A stretch of 64,000 nt of DNA. Origin: an uncultured Eubacteriales bacterium (GTDB lineage Bacteria > Bacillota > Clostridia > Christensenellales > CAG-138). How positions within the stretch are numbered: the first letter of the stretch is position 1; every line of letters starts with the position of its first letter. Under the pieces are notes generated by a model. The model had not been told where the DNA came from and ran no database searches. It saw nothing but the letters and a program-made list of their open reading frames with translations. Location of the stretch: positions 17,311 through 81,310 of the forward strand of contig UQXE01000004.1 of NCBI GenBank assembly GCA_900544965.1, written 5' to 3'. This document shows, one piece after another, positions 45,292 through 55,768 of this stretch. A program made the translations under genes and the position numbers.

Positions 45292-46812
45292 ATGAACAAA
45301 AATTTAAAAGGAAAAATTAAAGAATCGCTCTCATCTGTATTACCTATAACTGTAATAGTGCTTATATTGAGCATTACCGTTTCGCCGATGCCTATAGGAA
45401 CGCTTGTGTTGTTTATGGCGGGGGCCGCGCTGTTGATAGTGGGTATGGGATTTTTCACATTAGGCGCCGACATGTCGATGCTGCCCTTTGGCGAGGGCGC
45501 TGGAGAACAAATAACTAAAATAGGCAAGTTGGGCATAATCCTTCCGATATGCTTTTTGATCGGGTTTATAATAACCATCGCCGAGCCGGATCTGTCGGTT
45601 CTGGCTACACAGGTTCCATCAATTCCAAACGCAGTAATAATAATAACCGTAGCCGCCGGCGTAGGTATATTTCTGATAATGGCAATGCTCAGGATACTGT
45701 TTAGAATTCCCCTTAAATATGTACTTTTGGCTTTATATGTATTTACCTTCATTTTTTCAGTATTTATTCCAAAGTCGTTTTTAGCTGTAGCGTTTGATTC
45801 CGGAGGTGTTACGACAGGACCGATTACAGTTCCCTTTATCATGGCGCTGGGAATAGGCATGTCGTTGGTGCGAAGCGATAGGGATTCTCAGGATGATAGC
45901 TTTGGACTTGTTTCCATATGCAGCATTGGGCCGATTTTGGCAGTTATGCTTCTAGGAATTTTCTATACGCCGAGCGGAGCTTCATACTCCGCTATTTCGG
46001 TTCCTTTGGTCGAGACCACCTCTGACGTTGCAGCGGCATTTACCACGGGAATTCCCATGTATTTAAAAGAAGTCGCGCTTGCATTGCTTCCCATTATGGT
46101 CATGTTTGCGATTTTCCAGCTAATTACCGGCATGTTTAAAAAACGCCCGTTAAAACGCATTGGCATAGGAGTGATCTATACCTATATAGGCCTTGTATTG
46201 TTTCTAACGGGTGTAAACGTCGGATTTATGCCGGCTGGCCATTATATAGGCACCCTTATTGGGAGCCTGGACTATAACTGGATTCTGATACCGCTTGGCA
46301 TGGTTATAGGTTACTTTATCGTAAAGGCGGAGCCTGCCGTACATGTTCTTAACAAGCAGGTTGCCGAGATATCAAACGGAGCGGTATCATCAAAGGCTAT
46401 GCAGCGGAGCCTGTCCATAGGTGTTGCGATATCGGTGGGGATTGCCATGCTGAGGGTAGTTACATCAATTTCAATACTTTGGTTTTTGATACCCGGTTAC
46501 CTGATCGCGATCATCCTATCCTTTATCGTACCGAATATTTTTGTTGGGATAGCGTTTGACTCGGGCGGAGTGACCAGCGGCCCCATGACGGCCGCCTTCA
46601 TACTGCCGCTGGCTATGGGCGCGTGTGAAGCGCTTGGGGGCAATATTTTGCTTGACGCGTTCGGCGCCGTGGCGATGGTGGCCATGACTCCCCTCATAAC
46701 GGTACAGATTATGGGGCTTGCCAGCAAACGGAAGATGGCCCGCATACAGCTTGTGAGCAATATTCCAGATGATGATATCATAGATTATGAGGAGGTAATG
46801 GTTAATGCATAA
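45292..46812 (+). CDS. DUF1538 membrane protein (two repeats)
   Basis: A 506-residue membrane protein with about 12-13 hydrophobic segments organised in two homologous halves. Half one has PIGTLVLFMAGAALLIVG..FFTLGADMSM and ends with FDSGGVTTGPITVPFIMALG; half two has the same FDSGGVTSGPMTAAFILPLA. The repeated FDSGGVT-GP signature is characteristic of DUF1538, an uncharacterised transporter-like family. It overlaps a PII-like gene by 8 bases, as PII proteins do with ammonium or bicarbonate transporters, so it is likely a gated transporter of unknown substrate. Confidence 0.85.
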   Translation: MNKNLKGKIKESLSSVLPITVIVLILSITVSPMPIGTLVLFMAGAALLIVGMGFFTLGADMSMLPFGEGAGEQITKIGKLGIILPICFLIGFIITIAEPDLSVLATQVPSIPNAVIIITVAAGVGIFLIMAMLRILFRIPLKYVLLALYVFTFIFSVFIPKSFLAVAFDSGGVTTGPITVPFIMALGIGMSLVRSDRDSQDDSFGLVSICSIGPILAVMLLGIFYTPSGASYSAISVPLVETTSDVAAAFTTGIPMYLKEVALALLPIMVMFAIFQLITGMFKKRPLKRIGIGVIYTYIGLVLFLTGVNVGFMPAGHYIGTLIGSLDYNWILIPLGMVIGYFIVKAEPAVHVLNKQVAEISNGAVSSKAMQRSLSIGVAISVGIAMLRVVTSISILWFLIPGYLIAIILSFIVPNIFVGIAFDSGGVTSGPMTAAFILPLAMGACEALGGNILLDAFGAVAMVAMTPLITVQIMGLASKRKMARIQLVSNIPDDDIIDYEEVMVNA

Positions 46813-47485
46813 TTACCATGAAGACGCTTTAAAGCTTCTCATAACAATAGTTGACAGGGGCAAGGGGGAGAGGATCGCCGAAATCGCCGATATAAGGTTG
46901 TTTCACATAAGCCTTATGTGCCTGGGTCATGGGACGGCCGATTCTGAAATAATGGATCTTCTTGGATTGGGCAGCACTGATAAGGATGTTTTGCTCACCC
47001 TGACGCCATACTCGCATATACCTCAAATCCTGGCCGATATCTCGGATAAGATGCAGTTGAAAAAGCCTGGTAAAGGCATTGCCTTTATACTGCCGCTGTC
47101 AGGAATAAATAAGCTGACCTCCGACGTACTCTTGCACGATAACCCTGAGATAGAAAGTGAAGTGAAAAAAATGGAAGACGATGTGAAATACCAGCTAATA
47201 ATCGCGGCCTTAAACCCAGGATATTCCGAACAGGTTATGGATGCAGCGAAAGCAAGCGGGGCAACTGGCGGAACGGTATTAAACGCCCGTGGAGTTAGGC
47301 TGGAGGGCTTTAAGCGGTTTTTAGGCATCTCTCTACAGGATAAGAAGGAGTTGCTTATAATCTTGGCCCCTGCCGCCGTACGTACGGCGATAATGAAAGC
47401 AATAAGCGAAAAATTTGGACTTAAAACCGATTGCAAGGCAATAGTAATGTCTTTACCGGTGGATGGCATAGCCGGTATTGGATAA
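46805..47485 (+). CDS. PII-like signalling protein (double-domain)
   Basis: A 226-residue cytoplasmic protein with two ferredoxin-like PII domains: a divergent N-terminal one (about 6-105) and a better conserved C-terminal one (about 128-226) with GGTVLNARG at 155-163, the PII nucleotide-binding B-loop signature. The uridylylated Tyr51 T-loop sequence of GlnB is not evident. GAGG is 6 bases before ATG. Because it overlaps the DUF1538 gene, it probably binds nucleotide and controls that membrane protein (inference from known PII-transporter pairs). Confidence 0.8.
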   Translation: MHNYHEDALKLLITIVDRGKGERIAEIADIRLFHISLMCLGHGTADSEIMDLLGLGSTDKDVLLTLTPYSHIPQILADISDKMQLKKPGKGIAFILPLSGINKLTSDVLLHDNPEIESEVKKMEDDVKYQLIIAALNPGYSEQVMDAAKASGATGGTVLNARGVRLEGFKRFLGISLQDKKELLIILAPAAVRTAIMKAISEKFGLKTDCKAIVMSLPVDGIAGIG

Positions 47486-47530
47486 AAAAATCAAAAGTGC
47501 CGCCCCTAGTACCGGCACTTTTGATTTTTT
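47485..47530. terminator. Bidirectional terminator between the PII and glucan synthase genes
   Basis: Two perfect 18-base arms (AAAAAATCAAAAGTGCCG and its complement) with a 10-base loop. The A/T ends supply U-tracts on both strands. It overlaps the stop codons of both convergent genes. Confidence 0.93.
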
Positions 47531-50500
47531 ATTTCCAGAAAACCTTCACCTTATGATTCTTACCATCATCAATGAGAAGTATTTTTTCGGTCCTTTGGCC
47601 ATCCATCTCCATAGCGTATTTTGAGGCTTTTTCAGCGGTAATTTCATATAGGCTTTTTCCAAACCTGTATTTTATTTCGAATTTTTCATATGGAACGCAT
47701 GGTTTTAAGTATAGTTCGTTTCCGACTTTTTTTAAGCCAAGCATATATTCAAGGCCGGCTTGATACATCCAGCTGGCGGCTCCAGTATACCAGGTCCATC
47801 CTGATCTGCCGGCGTTTCTCCCTACGCTGTATATATCCCCAGCCGCCACATAGGGTTCGGCCTTATACTTATTAGCCAGCGTTTCCTGACTGGTATGGTC
47901 TATTGGATTTAGCGTTTTAAACAGCTTCATCGCGCGGTCGGGCTGAGTTAGCATACAGGCTGCTATCACCGCCCACGCTCCCGCATGGGTGTATTGCCCT
48001 CCGTTTTCACGAACGCCTGGCAGATAGGACTGAATATAACCCATATCCCTTTCAGGAGCATTAAAAGGAGGGGATAGTAGCTTTATAACGCCATTTTCCT
48101 CATCTACCAGCAGGCTATCCAATGATTCCATAGCTTCCGCGCCATGAGCGGCCTTGTTAAACACGGACCAGGACTGCGAAATGCAATCAATAGAACACTG
48201 CTCGTTTTCATGGGAGCCAAGCGGCGTACCGTCAAAAAGGAACGCCCTTTTGTACCATGAGCCATCCCAACCGTGCGCTTCAATGGCTGACCTCAGATTA
48301 CCGGCATACCCGGTGAACTCGGCAGCGGTTTCAGAATCCCGTTTACAACTGCATAGAGGGATAAATCGTTCAAGTATATATAGCAAAAACCAGCCAAGCC
48401 ACACGCTCTCACCGCCGTTTTCACCAACAAGATCCATTCCGTCGTTCCAATCCCCACCTTCCATGAGGGGAAGCCCATGTTCACCCGTTCTCATGGAGCG
48501 CCTAATGGCACGAAGGCAGTGATCATATAGAGTACCTGAGATATCAGATACTATTACGGGATCCATAAACCGTTCGGTTTTTCCATCTTCAATCGGAACA
48601 TCCGCAAGATACGGCGCCACTTCGTCTAATATTGCCATATCATTGGTTACCTCAAGATATTTAAGCAAGGAATACGGCAGGAACAACCTATCGTCGCTGA
48701 ACATTGTTCTTATTCCAGCGCCTCCTTCATGCCACCAGTGCAATACATCGCCAGCTTCAAACTGTTTTGAAGCACACAATAGTATATGTTCACGGGCTAT
48801 CTCAGGCTCCGTCATAAGCAGCGCCAGAGTATCCTGCAGCTGATCCCTAAAGCCGAAAGCCCCGCTGCATTGATAATAGCCGGTGCGTCCCATCAGGCGG
48901 CTGGAAAGCACCTGATACAGCAAATGCCCGTTCATTATAAGGTCAAAAGCGGGATCGCCCGTTTTTACCTCTATATGCCCTAGCCGCAGACTCCAACTGC
49001 GCTTTACGGCGTTTAGGCGTGATTGTACATAGGAAGGAACGGATTCCTTTACGGCTTTATGTATATTTTCCTCCGTATCCTGCCCAAGCATTAGGATTAA
49101 TTCCCTGCTCTCACCCGCTTCAAGCGTAATACGGGTTCTGAGCGCTGAAAAACCTCCCAATCCCAGTCCGCATTTCTTATTCAGCGCTTCCTTATGCCAT
49201 CCGGCGTTTAAAATAAAGCTTCTGTCCGAGGAATATTCCGCATCGCTGTTAGGCATTGCAATATAGGCAAATTCATTTCCATCCCCGTCTTGTCTGAGGT
49301 TTGAGGCCACAAGGACGCCGTTTCTATATTCGGTTAATATGGCCTCCGGGTGCTGTATAGCGCCCAGCACCCATTCAGCGCCATAAAGAATATCTATATT
49401 TCTTCGGCGCATCATCGGGTTGGCCAGCTCTATGACGGTGTATTTTACAGGCTTGTTATGGTCTACAAATACCGTCATATTCTGTCTGAGTTCCAATGTT
49501 GAGGAACCATATACGGTATATCCGAAACCATACCTAACGGTGCATTCCGAATCCCGTTGAAGGGGACCGGCCGTTATAGTCCATGATTCGCCCGTATCTG
49601 CGTCTGTCAATATTACGAATTCTCCCTTGCGGTCGGACACAGGATCGTTTGCCCAGGGCGTAAGCTTATTTTCCCTGCTGTTTTTATTCCACGTGAAGCC
49701 TCCTCCGCTTTCAGTAACGAGCGTGCCAAATCGATCATTGGTCATTATGTTTGACCAAGGGAGGGGGGTAGTTGCGCCGGGTTTAAGCCTGATTACATAT
49801 TCCCCGCGGTCAGCGTCAAATCCTCCATAGCCGTTATAAAACAGCAGTTCCGCGTCAGATGTAGTAAATGCGGCGCGGGACTGGCCAAGCTGTAAATAGC
49901 GCCTGTCCGGTATATCATCATGGCGTTGTGGCGTTAGCTGAACCTTCATGCTCTTTCCTGCGTCGATAACAAACGTGGCCACGCCGGAAAGCAAGAACAG
50001 CTCGTTTTCATCCAGATCATATTCATGGATAAGGAAAACATTTCTAGTACCATAGCCAGCCAGCATTTCCGTAAGCCGTTCTCTGAGCTCATTTTTATAC
50101 TCATTAGGGTATTTGCCAAGAAGAACTATATCAGCCTGACAGTTTTTAATATCCATATAGTCGCTTAGTTTCAGCAGGGCCTTAACGGTGCGGATTTGAG
50201 CCGTATTTCGGACCTTAACTAGCAATATCGGCTTGTCGCCCGATATACCAAGCCTCCAAAGACCCTTAATGCCCAAGCCGCTGTTTCCATGGTGTTCCCG
50301 TTCCGTTGAGTGACGAATAAACAGCCTGGAGATTATGCTCTCATACATATCCACCATCTTCATGTCGATGCCGGCCATGCGGTATGCGCTGGCGGCATGG
50401 GACCATGCTAGATCGAACAGCCGGGGAATCGAGTTCGTAAGTTCATGCAGGTCGCTGATAGCCTGTTCACGGTTGGATGCATAACCCATTATCAACTCAA

Positions 50501-53500
50501 TCACCGCGCTCTCTCCAGGGTTTAATAGGAATGACATCCTGCCGCAGGCCGCAGGTTCAATAGGGGATTCTACATTTTGATTTGGCAGCATAGGCCTACG
50601 CATCGCGTCGGCGTAATCAGCCCCGCGCCCGGGCATTATAAGCCTATCGGAGCAGTATCTGGTTTTTGCGGGACCGATCAGTGAAAAATATAGCCAATGC
50701 TCGGGCTTTTGAGGGCGGGGCCTTCTATTGAATAGGAGAATATCGTCTTCTAAGCGCGCATCGACCGTTAATCTTACAAAAGCGGGGTGCGAAGCATCCT
50801 CCGCTTGCTCGGCAAGGCATACTTCCATAAATGCGCCGACTTCCAGCTCCTTTTGCCTTTCACCGTGGTTAACTATTGTCATACGCCTAATTTCGCCATT
50901 AAAATCAGGCGCGACACAAATCTCGACCGCCGCCGACAGATCTTCATTATTTGAAGAAAATGCCGCCTTATGCGGTTCATAAACCGTACAATAGTTTGAG
51001 GCAGCGCCATTGACAGGCAGGAGCGCGGGCGACCAGACCGAAGCTCCATCCCTAATAAGAAAGTGTACTCCTGAATCAGAGCGAAGCGGATCATTGCGCC
51101 AACGGTTAAGCATGATATCATTGCATTTTGAAAAGCCCATACCATTTTCCGCCAGAAGTACACTATAGTTTCCGTTTGACAGCACCTGGGTCTTTGGGTC
51201 AATATGGTTTGGCGATATTTGGCGAACAGAGGTTGATTCATCATTCCTTTTATTTCTTTTGCGATAGACTGCGCTCTCGAATGTTTTAAGCACTACAGAC
51301 ATCTTGGGGCGCTTTTCTTCTAACAGCAGTTCGGCCGCCTTTACCTCCGGGACGCCCATGAAGCGTCTTTTCAATATATTGTCGTTTACGACATTATTGA
51401 ATGAGCATAGGCTCATTCCCTGGTGGTGAGCCATATAGCTCTTTACTATCTCATACTTTCGGTTTTTTCTAAGCCGCGCATTAGTAAAATCCAATGCTTC
51501 GTAACAGCCGAATTCACCCAAGGCGCCCAGCTTTATTAAATCATATATGTTTTTTAAGGCCGCTTGGGGATCGGTTAGCAGCGCAAGCATTGTGGCATAA
51601 GGTGCTATGACGCATTCGGGTTCGCGCGTCGGAGATAACCCAAGCTTTGGGATTCCAAAAGCACGGTATTGATAGAACATGCTTCTGTCAAACGCGTAGT
51701 ATCCTGATTCGGATATTCCCCATGGAATCTTTCCTTTTGTATGCTTTATCTGAGTATTTACGACATTTGAGCAGGTTTCCCCTAAAAGCGTGCCCTTTAT
51801 AGTTCCTGTAAATATTACGGGCATTAGGTATTCAAACATTGTTCCGCTCCAGGATATAAGCGCCCGTCCGCCCTCAGCGCCAACCAGAAGCCTTCCCAGT
51901 TTAAACCAGTATTCCTTTTTTATTTGGCCTAGCGCTATTGCGACAAAGCCGCTTAACCTGGCTTCTGAGGCAAGAAGGTCATATCTTGAGGGCGATAGCT
52001 TTCCGTCATAAAAATCATAACCGATATGCATGAGCTTGCGCTGCTTATCGCATAACGCGGTAAAATCGGTTTCCCTGGCAAGCTTAAAACATCTTTTCGA
52101 TATTAAATTAGCCCTGGGCGACTCCAATTCAGACATCGCCTTTCCAAGCGTAAGAAAGCAGGCGACAAGATTGCCGCTGTCAACCGTAGACACATATTTA
52201 GGCTCGATTATACTCAGAGTGCGTATGTTATACCAGTTGTAAAGGTGACCATGCCACTTGTCCATTCTCTCTATTGTGTTCAGCATATTTTCAAGCCTGG
52301 TGCACATGTCGGCTTCATCAATAAGCTTCATGTCAAATGCGCTTAGCACAGCCATAAGCCCCATGCCAATATTGGTGGGAGACGTATTCCTGACCAACGG
52401 CTTGGCAGGGGATTCCTGATAGTTGTCGGGCGGGAGGTAGTTGTTTTCTACAGTACAGAATTCGTCAAAATAGCGCCACGTACACCGTGCCAGCTTTATC
52501 AACTCATCGACGTCCCCGTCGCTTAAAGGCTTTTTATCATATGCCTTATCCAATTTGCATACCATTAATGGAGAAAGAAGCCAGGTCAATCCAAACAGCA
52601 AACATAGGGGAGACGCACCTGGCAAAAATGCTGCAAGCACGGCTAAAAATCCAACTATCGGGCACGATGCCATTCGGCTGTAATAACCGGTTATATTTCC
52701 TTTGCGTCTTGACTCAGTATCCGCCGCCGTCTGCCATTCGAGCATCCTTTTATGCGATATGAACATCCTGTACAGGCTTCTTATTATCGCGTCTATGCTG
52801 ATATATGCGCAAAATGGAAGTATTGTCAGGTTTATCAGCGGTTTTAGCCAGGAACGTACACGGTCCTTAAGCATGCCAGAAAAGTCTCGTTCCACGCTGT
52901 TGGTTATAAAATCCGCAATGATGCCAACAAGGTCCGAAACCATATCAAAAAGCAATGCGGCAAGGCTTAATATCACAACCCACCACTTTGAAAAGATTAG
53001 TCCAAGTCCAAGCGAAACCAATAAATACGGAAGCATAAGGCTGCGGGATAGATTATCCGCCATCTTATACCGCGATGTAGTGTCCAAAGGGTTCTTTACC
53101 TTGGAGCCGGCGGCATCTCTGGTGCTTTTAAACATAAAGGGAAGCAGCTGCCAGTCCCCGCGAATCCATCGATGCTGTCTCTTCCACCACGAGAGCAAAG
53201 TGGATGGTTCTGAGTCGTATAGAATAACATCATTTAAAAATCCGGCCCGCATAAAGCACCCTTCGAGGAGGTCATGGCTCAATACAGTATTATCAGGTAT
53301 TATATAGTCAAGGGTATCTTTAAATACGGAGATATTAAATATGCCCTTTCCGCCGAATATACCGGTTCCGAATATATCCTGTGAAAAGTTGGATACACCG
53401 GACGTATAAGCGGATACGCCGCAATCGGCTGACCATATCGATGAAAATGGCGTTTTAACCGCGCTTTTCGCGGTGGTTTCCATACGTGGCGCCATAACTC

Positions 53501-55370
53501 CATATCCGTCGACAACCACCATATCTTCGCTGATCACCGGAGCGTTCAATGGATGGGCGGCAGCTCCGATCAGCTCCTTTAAAGTTTCCATCGGCAGGGA
53601 AGTATCAGCGTCAAGGGTTAGGCAATATTGTATTTTATCCGGAAGCTCAGGCATCATAAGTTTAAAGCTGCCTGTATCACCCGTGCATAACAATCGGACA
53701 AGCTCAACTATCGCGCCGCGCTTGCGTTCGTAACCCATCCAGATACCGTCAGCGGAGTTCATCGTTCTCGAACGGTGCATACAGTAAAATATGGGGATTT
53801 CAGCCGGATATTTGGAATTTAGGCCCTCTATAAGGCTGCGCGCTTTTTCCAGTATGGCTTCCTCCTCAGGAGTAATCTCCTGGCGGCTGTCGGGGAAATC
53901 GCTTAAAAGCGCAAAATAGCAGTTATCCAGAGGATTTGCCAGAAAGTGCGTTTCAAGCTTTTCTATAGCCGATTTCAAACTGCTTTCATTGGTAATAAGG
54001 GTTGGTACGGCAATAAGCGTTCTGTTAGCTTCGCCAATTCCGCATTCCATTGAAAGGCGGGGGATAGCCTTAGGCTTTACAAACTTTGTAGAAAGTCTGC
54101 CAACGATAAGCATGGCAATATATATTGCGGGAGAGAGCGCGAATAAGAGCGAAACGATATCCTCCGTATAAGCAAGCATCAGGAGGATTGCAGCAATAAA
54201 TACTTGAACAGCCGTTATTAAAATCAGTTTTTGCGTATTCTTCAGCCTATGGTGTTTAACATCGGGACGAATACTCCTATATAGATTTTCTTCCCCTGGA
54301 TAGCCTGGAAGCAGATAATACCCCACATGGGAGGCCTTGCCATCGCCCTTGGAGGCAAGGTCTAGCGCCCGTCTTGCAACCGCCGCTTCGGCGGCCTCCA
54401 GTTTATCAGCAATCCTCTCAATGCAACTTCTGTAATATGCCCTGCTCGGCCTGTCCATTAATACATATACTTGGTCTCCGGACAGAATTTTTTCCACGGA
54501 GCTCATACGCTCAAAAAGGGATTCAAAATCTAAATCCTCAAGCGTTCTTAAACTGTGTATGATATTTTGAACCAGCAGCCGGCTCTTTGTCTGCCTTGCT
54601 CTTTCTGCGCTTAAAACCGCGTCAAGGTCCGTATCGCTCATCTTAAGCTGGATATTAATGGCGTCGAACAGCGAAAAGGCGTCGGCCTCTACCAGCCTCA
54701 TATGAAGCTTTTCAACGCACGATGGGTGGTTAGCCGGGTCAAGACGTTCTATTATGGAATAGATCTGCCTGTCAGAGCCTGTACGCGGCCTTAGCAGACT
54801 GTTTGCGGCATCGTCTGCCGCGCGCCAGTCCTTTATCGTAGCCATGCACTCATATGATAATTCGGCCAGCAGTTTTATTAAAGCGACCTTCAGCATGTCC
54901 GGCAAAAGGGACAGCTCACGAATGCTTAATGGTCCTACGGATTGAAAACCGGATACATATTGCTCGATTATTTCTCCATCAATCGCCCCGTTCCTATGTC
55001 CGACAAGATCTGCCGCAAGCATATATATTCGGGGAAGCCCAGTCCTCTCGCTTTCCGCACAAACCGGAAGACGTATTGATTGAAGGGCTTTTTTTGAATC
55101 CTCAAGCGCCACTATGGTCTTTTCAACCGTATAAAAGCTATCCAAAAGCAAATCAGCGCACGGTGGAAGATCGCGGCCGTCTCTTGTATACGCGCTTATC
55201 GTCCTATAGAATCCGTTAAGCTGCCTAATATCTCCGTGAAGAGCGGGGAAAATACCTTTTTCACGTTTTTTGCGCCTGCGCGTGCGAACGGTTGCGGACA
55301 AGCTGGCATGGCGCGCCATGTCGGCCGGTTCCAGCCATACGTTCCGCAAACCGAAATGTGTCTTTTGCAT
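47529..55370 (-). CDS. Cyclic beta-1,2-glucan synthase (GT84-GH94, NdvB/CGS family)
   Basis: A very large membrane enzyme of 2613 residues. After a soluble N-terminal region (1-380) come membrane helices (about 383-430) and a GT84 glycosyltransferase with Asp587-x-Asp589 (LTLDADTS) and Gln732-x-x-Trp735 (QHRW), then further helices (about 770-930), a glycoamylase-like domain (about 1000-1400, cyclisation), GT36-type beta domains and a C-terminal GH94 part with GGDWNDGMD (Asp2307/Asp2310). The order matches cyclic beta-1,2-glucan synthases of Brucella and Agrobacterium; similar proteins exist in Clostridia. The product should be beta-1,2-glucan that is chain-trimmed by the phosphorylase-like part. 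ATG follows GGAGG by 4 bases; 55 bases separate it from the DUF5665 gene. Confidence 0.88.
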   Translation of the reverse strand: MQKTHFGLRNVWLEPADMARHASLSATVRTRRRKKREKGIFPALHGDIRQLNGFYRTISAYTRDGRDLPPCADLLLDSFYTVEKTIVALEDSKKALQSIRLPVCAESERTGLPRIYMLAADLVGHRNGAIDGEIIEQYVSGFQSVGPLSIRELSLLPDMLKVALIKLLAELSYECMATIKDWRAADDAANSLLRPRTGSDRQIYSIIERLDPANHPSCVEKLHMRLVEADAFSLFDAINIQLKMSDTDLDAVLSAERARQTKSRLLVQNIIHSLRTLEDLDFESLFERMSSVEKILSGDQVYVLMDRPSRAYYRSCIERIADKLEAAEAAVARRALDLASKGDGKASHVGYYLLPGYPGEENLYRSIRPDVKHHRLKNTQKLILITAVQVFIAAILLMLAYTEDIVSLLFALSPAIYIAMLIVGRLSTKFVKPKAIPRLSMECGIGEANRTLIAVPTLITNESSLKSAIEKLETHFLANPLDNCYFALLSDFPDSRQEITPEEEAILEKARSLIEGLNSKYPAEIPIFYCMHRSRTMNSADGIWMGYERKRGAIVELVRLLCTGDTGSFKLMMPELPDKIQYCLTLDADTSLPMETLKELIGAAAHPLNAPVISEDMVVVDGYGVMAPRMETTAKSAVKTPFSSIWSADCGVSAYTSGVSNFSQDIFGTGIFGGKGIFNISVFKDTLDYIIPDNTVLSHDLLEGCFMRAGFLNDVILYDSEPSTLLSWWKRQHRWIRGDWQLLPFMFKSTRDAAGSKVKNPLDTTSRYKMADNLSRSLMLPYLLVSLGLGLIFSKWWVVILSLAALLFDMVSDLVGIIADFITNSVERDFSGMLKDRVRSWLKPLINLTILPFCAYISIDAIIRSLYRMFISHKRMLEWQTAADTESRRKGNITGYYSRMASCPIVGFLAVLAAFLPGASPLCLLFGLTWLLSPLMVCKLDKAYDKKPLSDGDVDELIKLARCTWRYFDEFCTVENNYLPPDNYQESPAKPLVRNTSPTNIGMGLMAVLSAFDMKLIDEADMCTRLENMLNTIERMDKWHGHLYNWYNIRTLSIIEPKYVSTVDSGNLVACFLTLGKAMSELESPRANLISKRCFKLARETDFTALCDKQRKLMHIGYDFYDGKLSPSRYDLLASEARLSGFVAIALGQIKKEYWFKLGRLLVGAEGGRALISWSGTMFEYLMPVIFTGTIKGTLLGETCSNVVNTQIKHTKGKIPWGISESGYYAFDRSMFYQYRAFGIPKLGLSPTREPECVIAPYATMLALLTDPQAALKNIYDLIKLGALGEFGCYEALDFTNARLRKNRKYEIVKSYMAHHQGMSLCSFNNVVNDNILKRRFMGVPEVKAAELLLEEKRPKMSVVLKTFESAVYRKRNKRNDESTSVRQISPNHIDPKTQVLSNGNYSVLLAENGMGFSKCNDIMLNRWRNDPLRSDSGVHFLIRDGASVWSPALLPVNGAASNYCTVYEPHKAAFSSNNEDLSAAVEICVAPDFNGEIRRMTIVNHGERQKELEVGAFMEVCLAEQAEDASHPAFVRLTVDARLEDDILLFNRRPRPQKPEHWLYFSLIGPAKTRYCSDRLIMPGRGADYADAMRRPMLPNQNVESPIEPAACGRMSFLLNPGESAVIELIMGYASNREQAISDLHELTNSIPRLFDLAWSHAASAYRMAGIDMKMVDMYESIISRLFIRHSTEREHHGNSGLGIKGLWRLGISGDKPILLVKVRNTAQIRTVKALLKLSDYMDIKNCQADIVLLGKYPNEYKNELRERLTEMLAGYGTRNVFLIHEYDLDENELFLLSGVATFVIDAGKSMKVQLTPQRHDDIPDRRYLQLGQSRAAFTTSDAELLFYNGYGGFDADRGEYVIRLKPGATTPLPWSNIMTNDRFGTLVTESGGGFTWNKNSRENKLTPWANDPVSDRKGEFVILTDADTGESWTITAGPLQRDSECTVRYGFGYTVYGSSTLELRQNMTVFVDHNKPVKYTVIELANPMMRRRNIDILYGAEWVLGAIQHPEAILTEYRNGVLVASNLRQDGDGNEFAYIAMPNSDAEYSSDRSFILNAGWHKEALNKKCGLGLGGFSALRTRITLEAGESRELILMLGQDTEENIHKAVKESVPSYVQSRLNAVKRSWSLRLGHIEVKTGDPAFDLIMNGHLLYQVLSSRLMGRTGYYQCSGAFGFRDQLQDTLALLMTEPEIAREHILLCASKQFEAGDVLHWWHEGGAGIRTMFSDDRLFLPYSLLKYLEVTNDMAILDEVAPYLADVPIEDGKTERFMDPVIVSDISGTLYDHCLRAIRRSMRTGEHGLPLMEGGDWNDGMDLVGENGGESVWLGWFLLYILERFIPLCSCKRDSETAAEFTGYAGNLRSAIEAHGWDGSWYKRAFLFDGTPLGSHENEQCSIDCISQSWSVFNKAAHGAEAMESLDSLLVDEENGVIKLLSPPFNAPERDMGYIQSYLPGVRENGGQYTHAGAWAVIAACMLTQPDRAMKLFKTLNPIDHTSQETLANKYKAEPYVAAGDIYSVGRNAGRSGWTWYTGAASWMYQAGLEYMLGLKKVGNELYLKPCVPYEKFEIKYRFGKSLYEITAEKASKYAMEMDGQRTEKILLIDDGKNHKVKVFWK

Positions 55371-55425
55371 ATATCCTCCGCAAATGATTAATTAAATTAT
55401 TATTTGTCAGATCATGATTTATAAT

Positions 55426-55731
55426 TCATGACCGCTTGCTGTTTACTATATTTATCAGTTCCGCTATAAACTCGGCTATACCTGGCAGATGACTGTCGGC
55501 AATTCTCTGTAGAATGTATACAACCACGGCGCCCAAGAGCGTAAAACCTATCGCGCCGCCTAAACCGCGCATAATGCCCGACAAAAAGCTGACGCGCATA
55601 ATCCTCTTTTTATCCTGAACATAAAGCATGTATTCATAAAAATTGGCGCGGTCAAGCTTAGACGCTATGCTTTTTAAAACTCGATGCATCTCCCTTAACT
55701 CTTTGTCCTGTGACCTGGTAGTCTTCTCCAT
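55426..55731 (-). CDS. DUF5665 membrane protein
   Basis: A 101-residue protein with a charged helical N-terminus (about 1-45), a Gly-rich membrane helix (about 50-75, SGIMRGLGGAIGFTLLGAVVVYIL) and an amphipathic tail. This is the DUF5665 pattern seen in Firmicutes, function unknown. The start MEKTTRSQ is taken at 55731 with AAGAAGG upstream; a longer frame into lonB is rejected. It sits between lonB and the glucan synthase on the same strand. Confidence 0.75.
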   Translation of the reverse strand: MEKTTRSQDKELREMHRVLKSIASKLDRANFYEYMLYVQDKKRIMRVSFLSGIMRGLGGAIGFTLLGAVVVYILQRIADSHLPGIAEFIAELINIVNSKRS

Positions 55732-55768
55732 AATAGCCTTCTTTCCCGAAGCTAAAGACCGGCCGCCG

